Below, in pieces: positions 30,041 to 40,259 of a stretch of 64,000 nt of DNA. Origin of the DNA: Rugalucina vietnamica (taxonomy: Eukaryota; Mollusca; Bivalvia; Lucinida; Lucinidae). The stretch covers positions 50,950,760-51,014,759 of the forward strand of contig OZ024873.1 in the NCBI GenBank assembly GCA_964017185.1, read 5' to 3'. The position numbers and the translations under genes were made by a program. The notes beneath the pieces are model-generated. The model worked only from the letters and a program-made list of their open reading frames with translations, was not told where the DNA came from and ran no database searches. The first letter of the stretch is position 1. The number at the start of each line of letters is the position of its first letter.

Positions 30041-33000
30041 CCCCGGGAGCTAATTTGACCTACCTTGCACCCCCCAGGACAATTTTTCATGGGTGCCAAA
30101 TCGTTCATTGGGACCCCAGAAATGCAAAGAATTTTTGTCCTCAAAGATAAACTCAATTGCACTATGAAAAAATACATGGTTTCCATGGCAACCGTTAACG
30201 CGATTCTTGAGCATGGGGGTGTACATACAAAATTGACCATATCTCCAGTCTTACTTATCCTAGACCAGTGAAATTGGTCTCATTTGAAAGCTTAGACATT
30301 GCCCTTTTATCGTATGGTAAGTAATGTTAATTATCAAATTTGCATATTCATGAATTTTAATGAAAACATTAAAAATGACCGAAAATATCGTCAAAAATCC
30401 ATAAATAAACTTATTTCATGCCCAAACTGTCATTGTGACACTTTGTCATTTAACCAGTAATATCATATGACAAATTTATTGATTACCTGGGCCTATATGA
30501 AATTTATCCCATTTGCATATTCATGAATATTAATAAAAATGTCAAAAAATGAGGAAAAAAATAGGGAAACTATATCTACTGCAAGGTATTGGATCGGTTA
30601 TAAGATCTATCTTGCATTCTTGTGACAAATTACCAAGGCTGCCACTGTGGTCAGAGGGTCAACCCTAATGCCATAAAATATTGTCCTCAATGATGAACAC
30701 ATTTGCATGATGTAAAATTATGTAGTGTCCACACCCACCCCTCATGCGATTCTAAAGAATAGGGTGTACATACAAAAATACTCATATCCAACCGATAGCA
30801 TGCTCTAGGATACTTTAATTTGACATATAGTGATGCATTAACCCAACAATTTAACCTTGATACCTAATATTTAAATCATTGAATTTACTTATTCATGAAG
30901 ATTATTAAAAAACATATAAAATTGGAGAAAAATCGTGGAAAAAATAGGGGGCATACGTACAAAATCACTTCTACCAGAGCTGCCAATTAACACAGGATGC
31001 TGAAAGAGGTATCAAATGAATGCTGTGACAATGTTCTATGCCCCTAAAGTATGATATAAGAATAATCTGATTTTCAATTTCATGAATTTTAATGAAAACT
31101 TACGAAATTTGAGGAAAAAAGTGAAAAAATCAAAAGAGTAACTATACAATATGACTTGTATCTCAACAATCAAAAGCTTTATAGTGCTGAAATTGGCATC
31201 ACATGGTTGCTAGAGCAATATTATACCATCCTGTACAACATTATATAAGTCATTTGATTTTTAGTTTTAAGAATATTAACACACCTTTTGAATTTAGAGA
31301 AAAAATACGGAAAAAATAAGAGGGTACACATAGAAAAACGCACATATTTTGGCTACTGAAAGACCTAGAGAGCTATAATTGGTATCAAATGATTGCTACG
31401 ACAATGTTTTATAACCATGTAATAAGATATATAAAACATCAGCTATTTTTGTTGAATGGATATTAATGAGATCTTACTGAATAAGAGAAAAATCAACGAA
31501 AAATGAAGGGGTACACCAACAAAATCGCTTATATCTCAGCTACCAATATCCTTAGAGTGCTAAAAATGGTACCAATAGAATGCTAGTAGAATGCGCTACT
31601 GTCATGTAGTCAGATACATTAACCATATGTTATCAAATTTTCTGAATGTTACATAAAGTTTTGAAAAATAGTGAATATAACAGAAACTTGAAGGCCGTGC
31701 TTTAACAAAATTTATTAAATCTTGTTTGCCATCAAGCATGATTTATATATCTGAGCTTATGGCAATAAGCCATTGTCTAAGTAATAAATTGATACCATTT
31801 TGAGTTCTCTACAGCTATTGGCAGCTGAGATATAAGCAATTTTGTTGGTGTACCCCTTCATTTTTCATTGATTTTTCAATTATTTATGAAGATCTAATTA
31901 TGTCCATTGAACAAAAATAGCTGATGCTTAACATATCTTATTACATGGTTATAGAACATTGTTCTAGCAATCATTTGATACCAATTATAGCTCTCTTGGT
32001 CTTTCAGTAGTCAAGATATGTGCATTTTTGTACATGTACCCTCTTATTTTTCCGTATTTTTTCTCTAAATTCAAAAGGTTTTGTTAATATTCTTAAAACT
32101 AAAAATCAAATGACTTATATATTGTAGTACAGGATGGTATAATATTGCTCTAGCAACCATTTGATGTCAATTTCAGCACTATAGAGCTTTCGATTGCTGG
32201 GATACAAGTCATTTTGTAGGGTTACTCATTGAATTTTTTCACTTTTTCCCTCAAATTTCGTGTGTTTTCATTAAAATTCATGAAATTGAAAATCAGATAC
32301 TTTAGGGGCATAGAACATTGCCATAGCATTCATTTGAAACCTCTTTCAACATCCTGTGTTTAATGAGAGCTCTGGTAGAAGTGATTATGTACGTATACCC
32401 CCTATTTTTTCCATGATTTTTCTCCAATTTTATATGTTTTTTAATAATCTTCATGAATAAGTAAATTCAATGATTTAAATATTAGGTATCAAGGTTAAAT
32501 TGTTGGGTTTATGCATCACTATAAGACAAATTATAGTATCCTAGAGCGTGCTATCGGTTGGATATGAGTATTTTTGTATGTACACCCTATTCTTTAGAAT
32601 CGCATGAGGGGTGGGTGTGGAAAGTACGTAATTTTACATCATGCAAATGTGTTCATCATTGAGGACAATATTTTATGGCATTAGGGTTGACCCTCTGACC
32701 ACAGTGGCAGCCTTGGTAATTTGTCACAGGAATGCAAGATAGATCTTATAACCGATCCAATACCTTGCAGTAGATATAGTTTTCCCTCATTTTTTCCTTA
32801 TTTTTTGACATTTTTATTAATATTCATGAATATGCAAATGGGATAAATTTCATATAGGCCCAGGTAATCAATAAAATTTGTCATATGATATTACTGGTTC
32901 AATGACAAAGTGTCACAATGACAGTTTGGGCCTGAAATAAGTTTATTTATGGATTTTTGACGATATTTTTGGTCATTTTTAATGTTTTCATTAAAATTCA

Positions 33001-33314
33001 TGAATATGCAAATTTGATAATTAACATTACTTACCATACGATAAAAGGGCAATGTCTAAGCTTTAAAGTGAGACCAATTTCACTGGTCTAGAATAAGTAA
33101 GAGTGGAGATATGGTCAATTTTGTATGTACACCCCCATGCTCAAGAATTGCGATAACGGTTGCCATGGAAACCATGCATTTTTTCATAGTGCAATTGAGT
33201 TTATCTTTGGGGACAAAAATTCTTTGCATTTCTGGGGTCCCAATGAACGATTTGGCACCCATGAAAAATTGTCCTGGGGGGGGGGTGCAAGGTAGGTCAA
33301 ATTAGCTCCCGGGG
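30041..33314. mobile_element. 3.27 kb foldback element with ~1.5 kb inverted arms
   Basis: The left end CCCCGGGAGCTAATTTGACC returns inverted at the right end. Long stretches match throughout, e.g. AATCGTTCATTGGGACCCC against GGGGTCCCAATGAACGATT. The arms meet at a spacer of about 150-200 bp near 31600-31770. Each arm is itself a degenerate tandem repeat of about 186 bp. No transposase or long ORF is seen. Foldback elements whose long ends are internally tandem are known (Drosophila FB, Galileo); family membership here is unknown. It lies inside the split GPCR-like gene. Confidence 0.9.
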
Positions 33315-33390
33315 TAATAGTGGTCGGTATCATCCATCGACTGTTTGGCACCAATCTTTGCTGTTATAGATCTGGAGCAAGGTGCCCTTA

Positions 33391-34424
33391 GGCCTATGTC
33401 ACACTAGCACTTACGTTCCCTGTGGATAGTTGAGGATACTATACGTAGCAATCCCCGAAAGTGGCCTTGGCTAACTGTTTTTTATGAATTTGGATACGGT
33501 CATATTCGAATATCATTACCTACCATTACGGATTTTTCATCCGTGCCTGATTTTAAACAATTATCAAAACTTGGCCGCGGATATTCCGGGTCTTATGAAT
33601 AATACACGGTCAGTTACGGACATAACGGATACGATTAGCAAATGAGCAACTAGAATACAAATTGTTTTTATCGGTGACCTAACCCAAATGATTTCCAGCC
33701 TCGGTTTTAAAGTGAAATGATGACCTTTTCTGCCACTACCATTTGACGTCACTTGTAACGTACAAACACATTCATATGCACCTAATTCCAAGCGGAAATA
33801 AACTTTAACATATACTCATTTGTGCTTAATATAGAGGTGAAATTTTGTCCACGTAAATGCCGATCTAATGCTTGCTGAAAAGTCTTGCTTTTTCAGCAGC
33901 TTCATGTGTGAAGTTTCATATTGCCCCCTACTTGGAAGCAGGGTCGATAGGTCTCATCTCAGCCTATCTTTTGCAGTTATTTTGGTGGATGAAATTAACT
34001 TTCTGAGAGGGAGAATCTGCCCAAGGTGCTTAATACCTCATTTTTTTTTTTTTTTTTTTTTTTTTTTGATTCAGTTTTACGTCCCTTTCAAGCTTTTTCA
34101 CTCATATCGAGACGAAACAATCGGTAGGTGGGGCGAAAACCGGAGTTCCCGGGGGAAAACCACCTGACACACCAGCAAGCAGAACTTGGCTTGTCCCACA
34201 TGTGACTCGTGCCCAGAGCGAGAAAATATTTTCAAAACGTCATAGTAAGAATAAACTTATTTTGATCAGTATATGAACATTTTACCTTATTTGTGGGTCT
34301 CAAAATTTTGAACCCAATTTTCTCGAGATTTTAAAAAATGGAGATTGAATACTATAGCACTCAGCCGACGCTATCTGCAGCGTCCGCAGCGTACCCATAT
34401 GTAAGTGCTAGTGTGACCTATGCA
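33391..34424. mobile_element. Element J, ~1.03 kb, ends CTATGTCACACTAGCACTTAC
   Basis: The terminal inverted repeats are about 21 bp: left CTATGTCACACTAGCACTTA, right the inverse with two differences. Inner ends carry CGTA/ACGG words (TATACGTAGC, CAGCGTCCGCAGCGTACC). An inverted SINE has inserted at 34051-34218. There is no transposase. Confidence 0.8.
34051..34218 (-). mobile_element. tRNA-derived SINE, S family, copy 4 (mostly 3' part)
   Basis: A T run, then GATTCAGTTTTACGTCCCTT, CACCTGACACACCAGCAAGC and CATGTGACTCGTGCCCAGAG. The head beyond the B box is missing. Confidence 0.9.
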
Positions 34425-34439
34425 TTTTAAAAGAGCATT

Positions 34440-35225
34440 TCTCTGTAACCATTTAAAAAGTTGTGCCACGCATAGTCACCTAAGGCCTATTGACACACCT
34501 ATCAGAGAAAATAATATCCTGGACTTGTTCTTCACAAACAGACCATCACTGGTAAACAGATCAACAGTTATACCTGGAATCAGTGACCACCAGGCAGTCT
34601 ACATTGACTCCATATCACCATGACAAGACAAAATGCTGTTAAAATGACCATCTTTATATGGGGCAATGCAAATACTCAAGGAATAAAAGAGATGAGCAGA
34701 GAACTCTCCAACTGTATCCAAGAGTACACGTCCAAGAGCAACATCAACGAAGTCGGGACTTTTTTCAAGGACGGATGCCAGAAGATAATCGAGGACAACG
34801 TACCATCATGGACCACCTCACAAAGATTCACACAACCCTGGATTAACAGAGATGTCCGACGTATCACTCGCTTGAAAAGACGTTGGATTAGGAGAGCTAG
34901 GAGATCCAACTAACCCAAAGATTGGCTAAGGTACAAGGCACTGAAGAAACAAGCCCAGAAGACCTGTCGTGAAACATGTGATTGCTACACCAATGACATG
35001 CTGACAAACGACAACAAGAATCCAAAGCGCTTTTGGAACTTCATTAAATCCCGGAAGAAAGACGGCACATGTGTTTCCCCTTTGACGAAAGAAGGGCTCA
35101 CCTTCTCAGACAGCCTCAATTAGGCCAACATCATCATGGGTGACCAGTTCCCTTCAGTCTTCACCCAGGAAGACTTGTCAGAGCTACCAGATCTCGGACC
35201 AAGCACAACACCAAGTGTTCCACCT
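34440..35225 (+). mobile_element. LINE fragment (endonuclease end and linker), interrupted
   Basis: NILDLFFTNRPSLVNRSTV and PGISDHQAVYIDS are the end of a LINE endonuclease. The linker to the reverse transcriptase follows: VPSWTTSQRFTQPWINRDVR, RFWNFIKSRKKDGTCVSPLT, DLGPSTTPSVPP. It contains a frame change near 34620, stops at 34911 and 35120, and no complete catalytic domain. The type is CR1/L2-like by recall. It continues at 35696. Confidence 0.87.
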
Positions 35226-35695
35226 ATAAAAAGGTACAAGTAGGCAAAGATCAGGTAAAGGCGCAATCAGAAAAAGATTCCCACTCCAAAAACCGAGGTG
35301 GGGAAAAAACCAAACTAACAATCAGGTACTTATACCATGAAACATATAGTAAGCCGAATGAGCAGTTATTTTCCCAATAGGTGGCCACTCAGTTACCTTA
35401 ACTTAACTAAAAATATGAAAACATACATAAGGCGCCAACAGCACAAAAAAAAATTAAACACCAAGACATAAAACAAAAAGAACCACCACAGAAGTATCGA
35501 CTTGGAACGATCAGTAACACAAAGTTACTGACTGTGGTAGTTAGAGATAGGAAAATACAAACTGATTGCAAGCAATTACTGAGGATTGGAAAAATAAGAG
35601 CATTAAATGGATGTACGGGGAGACTTTTTAGGGCCGCCACACGGCACAACCACAAGAACTCTGATATAAAAAGGTACAAGTAGGCAAAGATCAGC
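35226..35695. mobile_element. Element E, third copy, inserted in a LINE
   Basis: The left 290 bp match the complete copy (15419 on). The right end is TATAAAAAGGTACAAGTAGG in the same, not inverted, direction as the left end. So it is rearranged or truncated, with direct terminal copies. Confidence 0.8.
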
Positions 35696-35800
35696 ATCAA
35701 AAAGTCAACATCAAAGGGATCCAAAAGCTTTTAAAGGATATCATACCACATAAAGCAACGGGACCGAACAACCTCCCTTGAAAACTTCTAAAAGAAATCT
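35696..35800 (+). mobile_element. LINE fragment, continuation (start of reverse transcriptase)
   Basis: IKKVNIKGIQKLLKDIIPHK and ATGPNNLP continue the LINE at 34440-35225 (the family reads ...KLLKDLNPHKASGPDNIP). It ends soon after and was probably truncated. Confidence 0.82.
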
Positions 35801-35979
35801 GATTGTACATTTGACTATATAGAAATTTTGAAAAATGAAAGCATGTGCACTTTCAATAATATTCCACATAACTGTTTTGTTTCAACGTCGTGTGTCTATA
35901 AGGTGGTCTTTTTTTCTTTACCAAGATAGGAAAGTTTTAGCAAAATCGGTGACTATGCCTGTCGTGGCCCTGTGTTAAA

Positions 35980-36118
35980 AGAGATGGTTCTAATGTGTAC
36001 CCACAATCAATGTTTTGAACAAACGTATTAAAGATATCGATTTTTGTTACTGATTTTTTTTTATTATTTACATCTGAATAAATCTCTGTATATTGCATGG
36101 ACAAGTTTTCGTATTTTT
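35980..36118. mobile_element. Foldback MITE family B fragment
   Basis: GTTCTAATGTGTACCCACAA and CTGTATATTGCATGGACAAG are the right half of a reverse-oriented family B copy. It lies just before the possible GPCR donor. Confidence 0.72.
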
Positions 36119-36135
36119 AATGTTGTATTACCTAC

Positions 36136-36843
36136 CAGTAGTAAGTGTAGAAGTCGCGGTAGGACTCGTTCATCCATTCGCAGCCATGGTAAGCCTTTCC
36201 GGATAAATTGTTGACGAACTTGCTATCGAAATAACCATCGTATAGGTCATCGTAATAGTAGTCATCGTAATAGTAGTCGTCGTATTAGCCATCATAGTCG
36301 TCCGGATAATACTCATCGTCGTAAGGCATCGCAAACCTTGTCATGCTCGTTGTCTGAACACTGATGAAGCCCAATAGCAGATGCAGATATCGAGCACGAT
36401 AAATGTCGATACCACACTAGCGATGACGATATACCCAACTTTTGGTCTGTTGATCAGCGCCGATTTGTGGGGCAATGTAACACATATGCACCTTTCTACG
36501 GTCAGGCACACAATCAGCCAGGATGAAACTCTTCAAAATATTTTAACATTTTGCACACAGCTTCGTCAATGTCAATGATGGGAGACTGGAATATTTCTTC
36601 GAAGAGATTTTCGATGTTTATGACGAAAAGTGCAAACGTGTCGACAATGGCAAGAGCCAAAATGGAAACCGTAAATGACGACTTTTTACTGCGTCGATTC
36701 GTGACGACGATGATGCTCAGAATATTTCCTATAGTCCCGATGATGATAAAAGTTATCGTGAGACAAAAGTGGACCCACATACCGATATCAACGTAATAAG
36801 AGCTTGAACTAATTCCATATGTACCATTTGAAAAGAAGTCCAT
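36136..36843 (-). pseudogene. GPCR-like pseudogene, part 1 (N-terminus to extracellular loop 2)
   Basis: The start ATG at 36843-36841 opens MDFFSNGTYGISSSSYYVD. The first 105 or so codons are open to YFEEF. The reading then continues in another frame as SSWLIVCLTVERCICVTLPH, and later as FISVQTTSMTRFAMPYDD in a third. The loop is an Asp/Tyr expansion (YYYDDYYYDD) before CEWMNESYRDFYTYYW. That joins naturally to YWMSLAVY of part 2. Confidence 0.8.
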
Positions 36844-36916
36844 TTTATCCCTATCACCATCTTATTATCACCATGTCTGGAATTGTTGTGTCCGAGTACG
36901 TTTTTCATTTTGCAAT

Positions 36917-37193
36917 CATTACGAAAACTTGCCCATGCAGTATACAGATATTTTTTTCTGCAGTAAAAATAGAAAATTTCATTAGAAAAAGTTTGATATT
37001 TTTCTTATTTTTGCTCAAAACATAGATTGTGGGTAGTCGTTAGAACCGCCTCGCCAAGGCGGTTCTAACGAGTACCCACAATCTATGTTTTAGAGCAAAA
37101 ATAAGAAAGATAGGTATACCTCTGTATACCCCAGTTTTTCTATATAAAAGTGGGGCTCCAGGGGGTATACATTTCACGTACGTTTTCCTAATG
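36917..37193. mobile_element. Foldback MITE family B, copy 9
   Basis: Complete: CATTACGAAAACTTGCCCAT at the left, CGTACGTTTTCCTAATG at the right; perfect centre TTAGAACCGCCTCGCCAAGG and inverse at about 37041-37070. Confidence 0.92.
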
Positions 37194-37808
37194 AAAGTAT
37201 TTTCCCCTTTTTCAAATGTAATATTGTATTTAATTACAAAATTTTGATAGCATATCGTGTGTAAATTGCCACAGTAGATCTAAAATATCGTCGAAATATG
37301 CGTGGTACCACGAAAAACTTAATGGATCGCGGTAATCACCCATATTTAGACAATTTTTGCATTTAGTAAAAGCCGGTCCCACTGAATCGTAAGCAATCGT
37401 GTACACGACTGTGTAATTATACGATTTTTAATGCAAAATATTGAAAACGTATTCCAATAGTTTTTGGTTTCTTAATTTAGAAGAAATGGCCCAAAACTAA
37501 TATTAAGACAATCTTATATAACAATCTTAAGCGATCTTTAGCGCAGTGAGACCGGCGTTAAGATTATCAATTTCTATCACAGCATCTATACAGACACGCG
37601 TTTTGTTTTGTTTTCATCGTTCTCCTGCATTTATTTTATCAAAATAATTAAAACTAATATTTCCTTTTTCCATAATAGCAAGCAAGTTACGAATGACACT
37701 CTCTTGAATACAAGCTTTATGTATTTCATTAAAATAGAAGACTGATGATTGTAAATTGCTCCACTGAGTACCGATTACATGCATTACGCAAACGATACAA
37801 AGTTCATC
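37194..37808. other. No gene recognised
   Basis: AT-rich sequence. Words such as GGTCCCACTGAATCGTAAGC and AGTGAGACCGGCGTTAAGAT, inverted to each other in style, hint at a small inverted-repeat element at about 37370-37560, but the match is weak. Confidence 0.35.
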
Positions 37809-38019
37809 AGAAAATTTTTGATATTTTCTTATTTTTGCTCAAAACATAGATTGTGGGTACACGTTAGAACCGCCTCGGCGAGGCGGTTCTAACGAGTACC
37901 CACAATCAATGTTTTGGAGCAAAAATAAGAAAAATAGGTATACCCCTGCGTACCCGAGTTTTGCTATATAAAAATGGGGTTTGAGGGGGTATACATTTCA
38001 CGGACATGTTTTCCTGATG
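37809..38019. mobile_element. Foldback MITE family B, copy 10 (left end lost)
   Basis: It begins inside the left arm (CAGAAAATTTTTGATATTTT) and ends GGACATGTTTTCCTGATG. The centre TTAGAACCGCCTCGGCGAGG is a perfect palindrome. Confidence 0.88.
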
Positions 38020-38074
38020 CTACATTCTCACAATTTTATAGTTTCGATAACAGGTCCTACAAAATGGTTTAATC

Positions 38075-38344
38075 CATCAGGAAAACATGTCCGTGCAATG
38101 AATACCCCCTTAAACCCCACTTTTATATAGTAAAACTGGGGTATGCAGGGGTTTACCTATTTTTGCTCTAAAACAGAGATTGTGGGTACTCGTTAGAACC
38201 GCCTCAGCGAGGCGGTTCTAACGTGTACCCACAATCTATGTTTTGAGCAAAAATAAGAAAAATATCAAAATTTTTCTACTGAAAATTTTCATTTTTTACA
38301 ACTTTAAAAATTTCTTTGTATTGCATGGACATGTTTTCGTAATG
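38075..38344. mobile_element. Foldback MITE family B, copy 11 (inverted)
   Basis: Complete copy in reverse orientation, 55 bp from copy 10, so the pair could form a larger foldback of about 530 bp. Confidence 0.92.
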
Positions 38345-39265
38345 CTTGCTAAGTCCTAATCCTAGGTAGATCACATCGAAAACAGAAAGAAGAAAACTTG
38401 AGAGGCAAACAATTTGATGTAATTCGCCAGTATGTCTTTAATTATTCTTGCTTGAATGTCATGGACCTGCGCTATTATATACGTATCTATCACATACATT
38501 TACATGTACATGTATATTAAGCCTAAGGAAATAATTGTGTTTACTTTAGCTATACTCTCGATATCATCGTTGAGCTATCGATCGAGCTTAAATTTACCTT
38601 GATATTTTATACGTGCTATTTTTAGCTATTTGACTCCGCCCAGAGTGACAGGGAGTATTTTTGGATCGATGACAATACGTGTAATCAGGTATCATGGGCA
38701 GATATTGAGCATGTTGAACATGCAGTTGTGATCAGCAATCGTTTTTCGTCAAATCATCCAAACATAAAAATCATAGTTGTTACTTGGTGGTAATATATTA
38801 GCACATTTCTGGCGTCAGGACCTCCGTTTGTTGGGTAGAAGACCTATAAATTAGGGACAACGTCTCATCATGACGTTAGTCGTTGGGTGGGAGCATCAAA
38901 TCAAACAAACAGATTAAGTATGACTTGCGTACAGACCACATCAAGCTTGTCACGTCAAATCTTCTTTAAAATAATTCCCAAATCTGGATCACGGCCCACT
39001 CTATTCAAGTGCAAGAATGATTGATAATTTGACTTTGTCAAGCCCTTCCTTAGTAAACACTAATGGTCAATGGAAATAATAGGTTTCTATTGTTACATGA
39101 ATATCATTAAATTGAATAGAAAGTATGTTCGCAAATTAGAGTTCACCTTGTTTGAAGCGATTAGAACTTAACGACCAAATCACGGCGAATACATACTGAA
39201 AAAAATTCAGCTGTAAAAATTGAAAACTTCAATTAAAAAAAATGGTATTTCAAATATTAAGTTCA
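38345..39265. other. No gene recognised
   Basis: A worn SINE-tail-like stretch (GACAACGTCTCATCATGACG then TTAGTCGTTGGGTGGGAG) occurs near 38860-38900. Otherwise nothing was found. Confidence 0.4.
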
Positions 39266-39300
39266 ATACTTTGTTTGTGGGTACACGTTAGAACCGCCGA
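39266..39300. mobile_element. Foldback MITE family B, core fragment
   Basis: TTGTGGGTACACGTTAGAAC followed by CGCC is the left half of the family B core only. Confidence 0.6.
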
Positions 39301-39424
39301 TAAAACTTTGGGTTCGCTAGTTTATGATCGTTCTATGCAGCCACCGTGTCTAAAATATCTGATCATTCATGAATGCATGTCAAAACTTAATGATTTTCTT
39401 GCCTAAACAATATATTTGCTTTTT

Positions 39425-39540
39425 ATATAGAGAGAGCGTCGGACTCCGAATCGAGAGGTCCTGGGTTCGATCCCCGCAGGCGTCACCGTGTTGCGTCCTT
39501 GAGCAAGACACATTAATTCCCTACTGTACTCGTTAAAGTG
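39425..39540 (+). mobile_element. tRNA-derived SINE fragment
   Basis: GAGAGCGTCGGACTCCGAAT, the B box GGGTTCGATCCCC and TTGAGCAAGACACATTAATT, ending at TACTGTACTCGTTAA. This is the plus-strand version of the copy at 2500-2705. Confidence 0.72.
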
Positions 39541-40259
39541 TCAGTAAATTTTCAATTAATTTTTTTCAATTTTTATAATTTTTGATATGTTCTAGTGCTT
39601 CGTTTGCCGAACAAGGATCTGTCGAAAACTTCCCAAATGCATTACAGATAAACCAATTAAAGACTAATTAAAATTTGACTTAAATGAGCGACAGTGATAA
39701 ATATATATTTTTGCCCGCCTTCACACTCGAATTTTATGCGCAAAGTTTTGGAATTCCGGAAGTAAACAGAAACACGTGCTAAACTCTATTTACGACCAAA
39801 CATAATTACATATACTTACGATTTACTGTAAAATAAAAAATATTGAAAGTATGATCGTGTGCATTGACAAATCTTAATCATGACTACTTGTCCCATCATT
39901 GAAAGGCAATAGTGTGTGCCATAAACAAATTGTTTTTTTGTCATACATAATCGATTTTATTTACGGAGAGGCTACATAGGGGGAAATTAAGAAAGATAAC
40001 AGCGCAAACTGCCCTATACATGAAAGACCGTTCAAGAACCGCGTTCTGTAGCAATTCTGCATTCTCTATAATGCATTACCCGAACGTTGACACATTCATT
40101 TTTATGCCAACATCATAGACACAACGTCATATTTCCTCCCTAAAATAACGTTGTGTTTTGTGGTCAGCCTTCATACGGGTTGGCGTTGCAATGAAATCAG
40201 AGAAAACTTACGTTTACCGCAAAATTCTCAATGCCCGCGTTACTGAAAACGAGAATAAA
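39541..40259. other. No gene recognised
   Basis: AT-rich, without shared repeats that I could identify. Confidence 0.45.

Larger units (their letters stand above)
29550..36843 (-). pseudogene. Class A peptide-GPCR-like gene, broken, in two parts
   Basis: Two minus-strand parts make up one rhodopsin-type receptor. Part 1 (36843 to about 36136) holds an N-glycosylation site (NGT), TM1 with GN (IIIGTIGNILSIIVV), TM2 with LALAIVDTF, TM3 ending ERC (WLIVCLTVERCICV), TM4, and an extracellular loop rich in Asp/Tyr with a Cys. Part 2 (29926 to 29550) holds TM5 (YWMSLAVYSAIPFVIIVSAN), TM6 with GMPW and TM7 (LNHAVNFFPYVLSGSRFR). A donor (TACTG|GTAGGT, 36135) and acceptor (TTCTTCAG|GTACTGG, 29927) could define a 6.2 kb intron. 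The frame changes near 36520, again near the end of TM4, and in intracellular loop 3 near 29815. A TAA falls in the Asp/Tyr loop (36285-36287). The style recalls FMRFamide/peptide receptors; the ligand is unknown. Confidence 0.8.

Noticed and set aside
34000-34167. Phe-rich ORF
   Set aside because: Produced by the T run of an inverted SINE.
28194-36843. An old retrovirus-like or capsid-bearing element behind the long inverted repeat
   Set aside because: No polymerase, protease, integrase, capsid or terminal direct repeats were seen; the foldback is non-coding.
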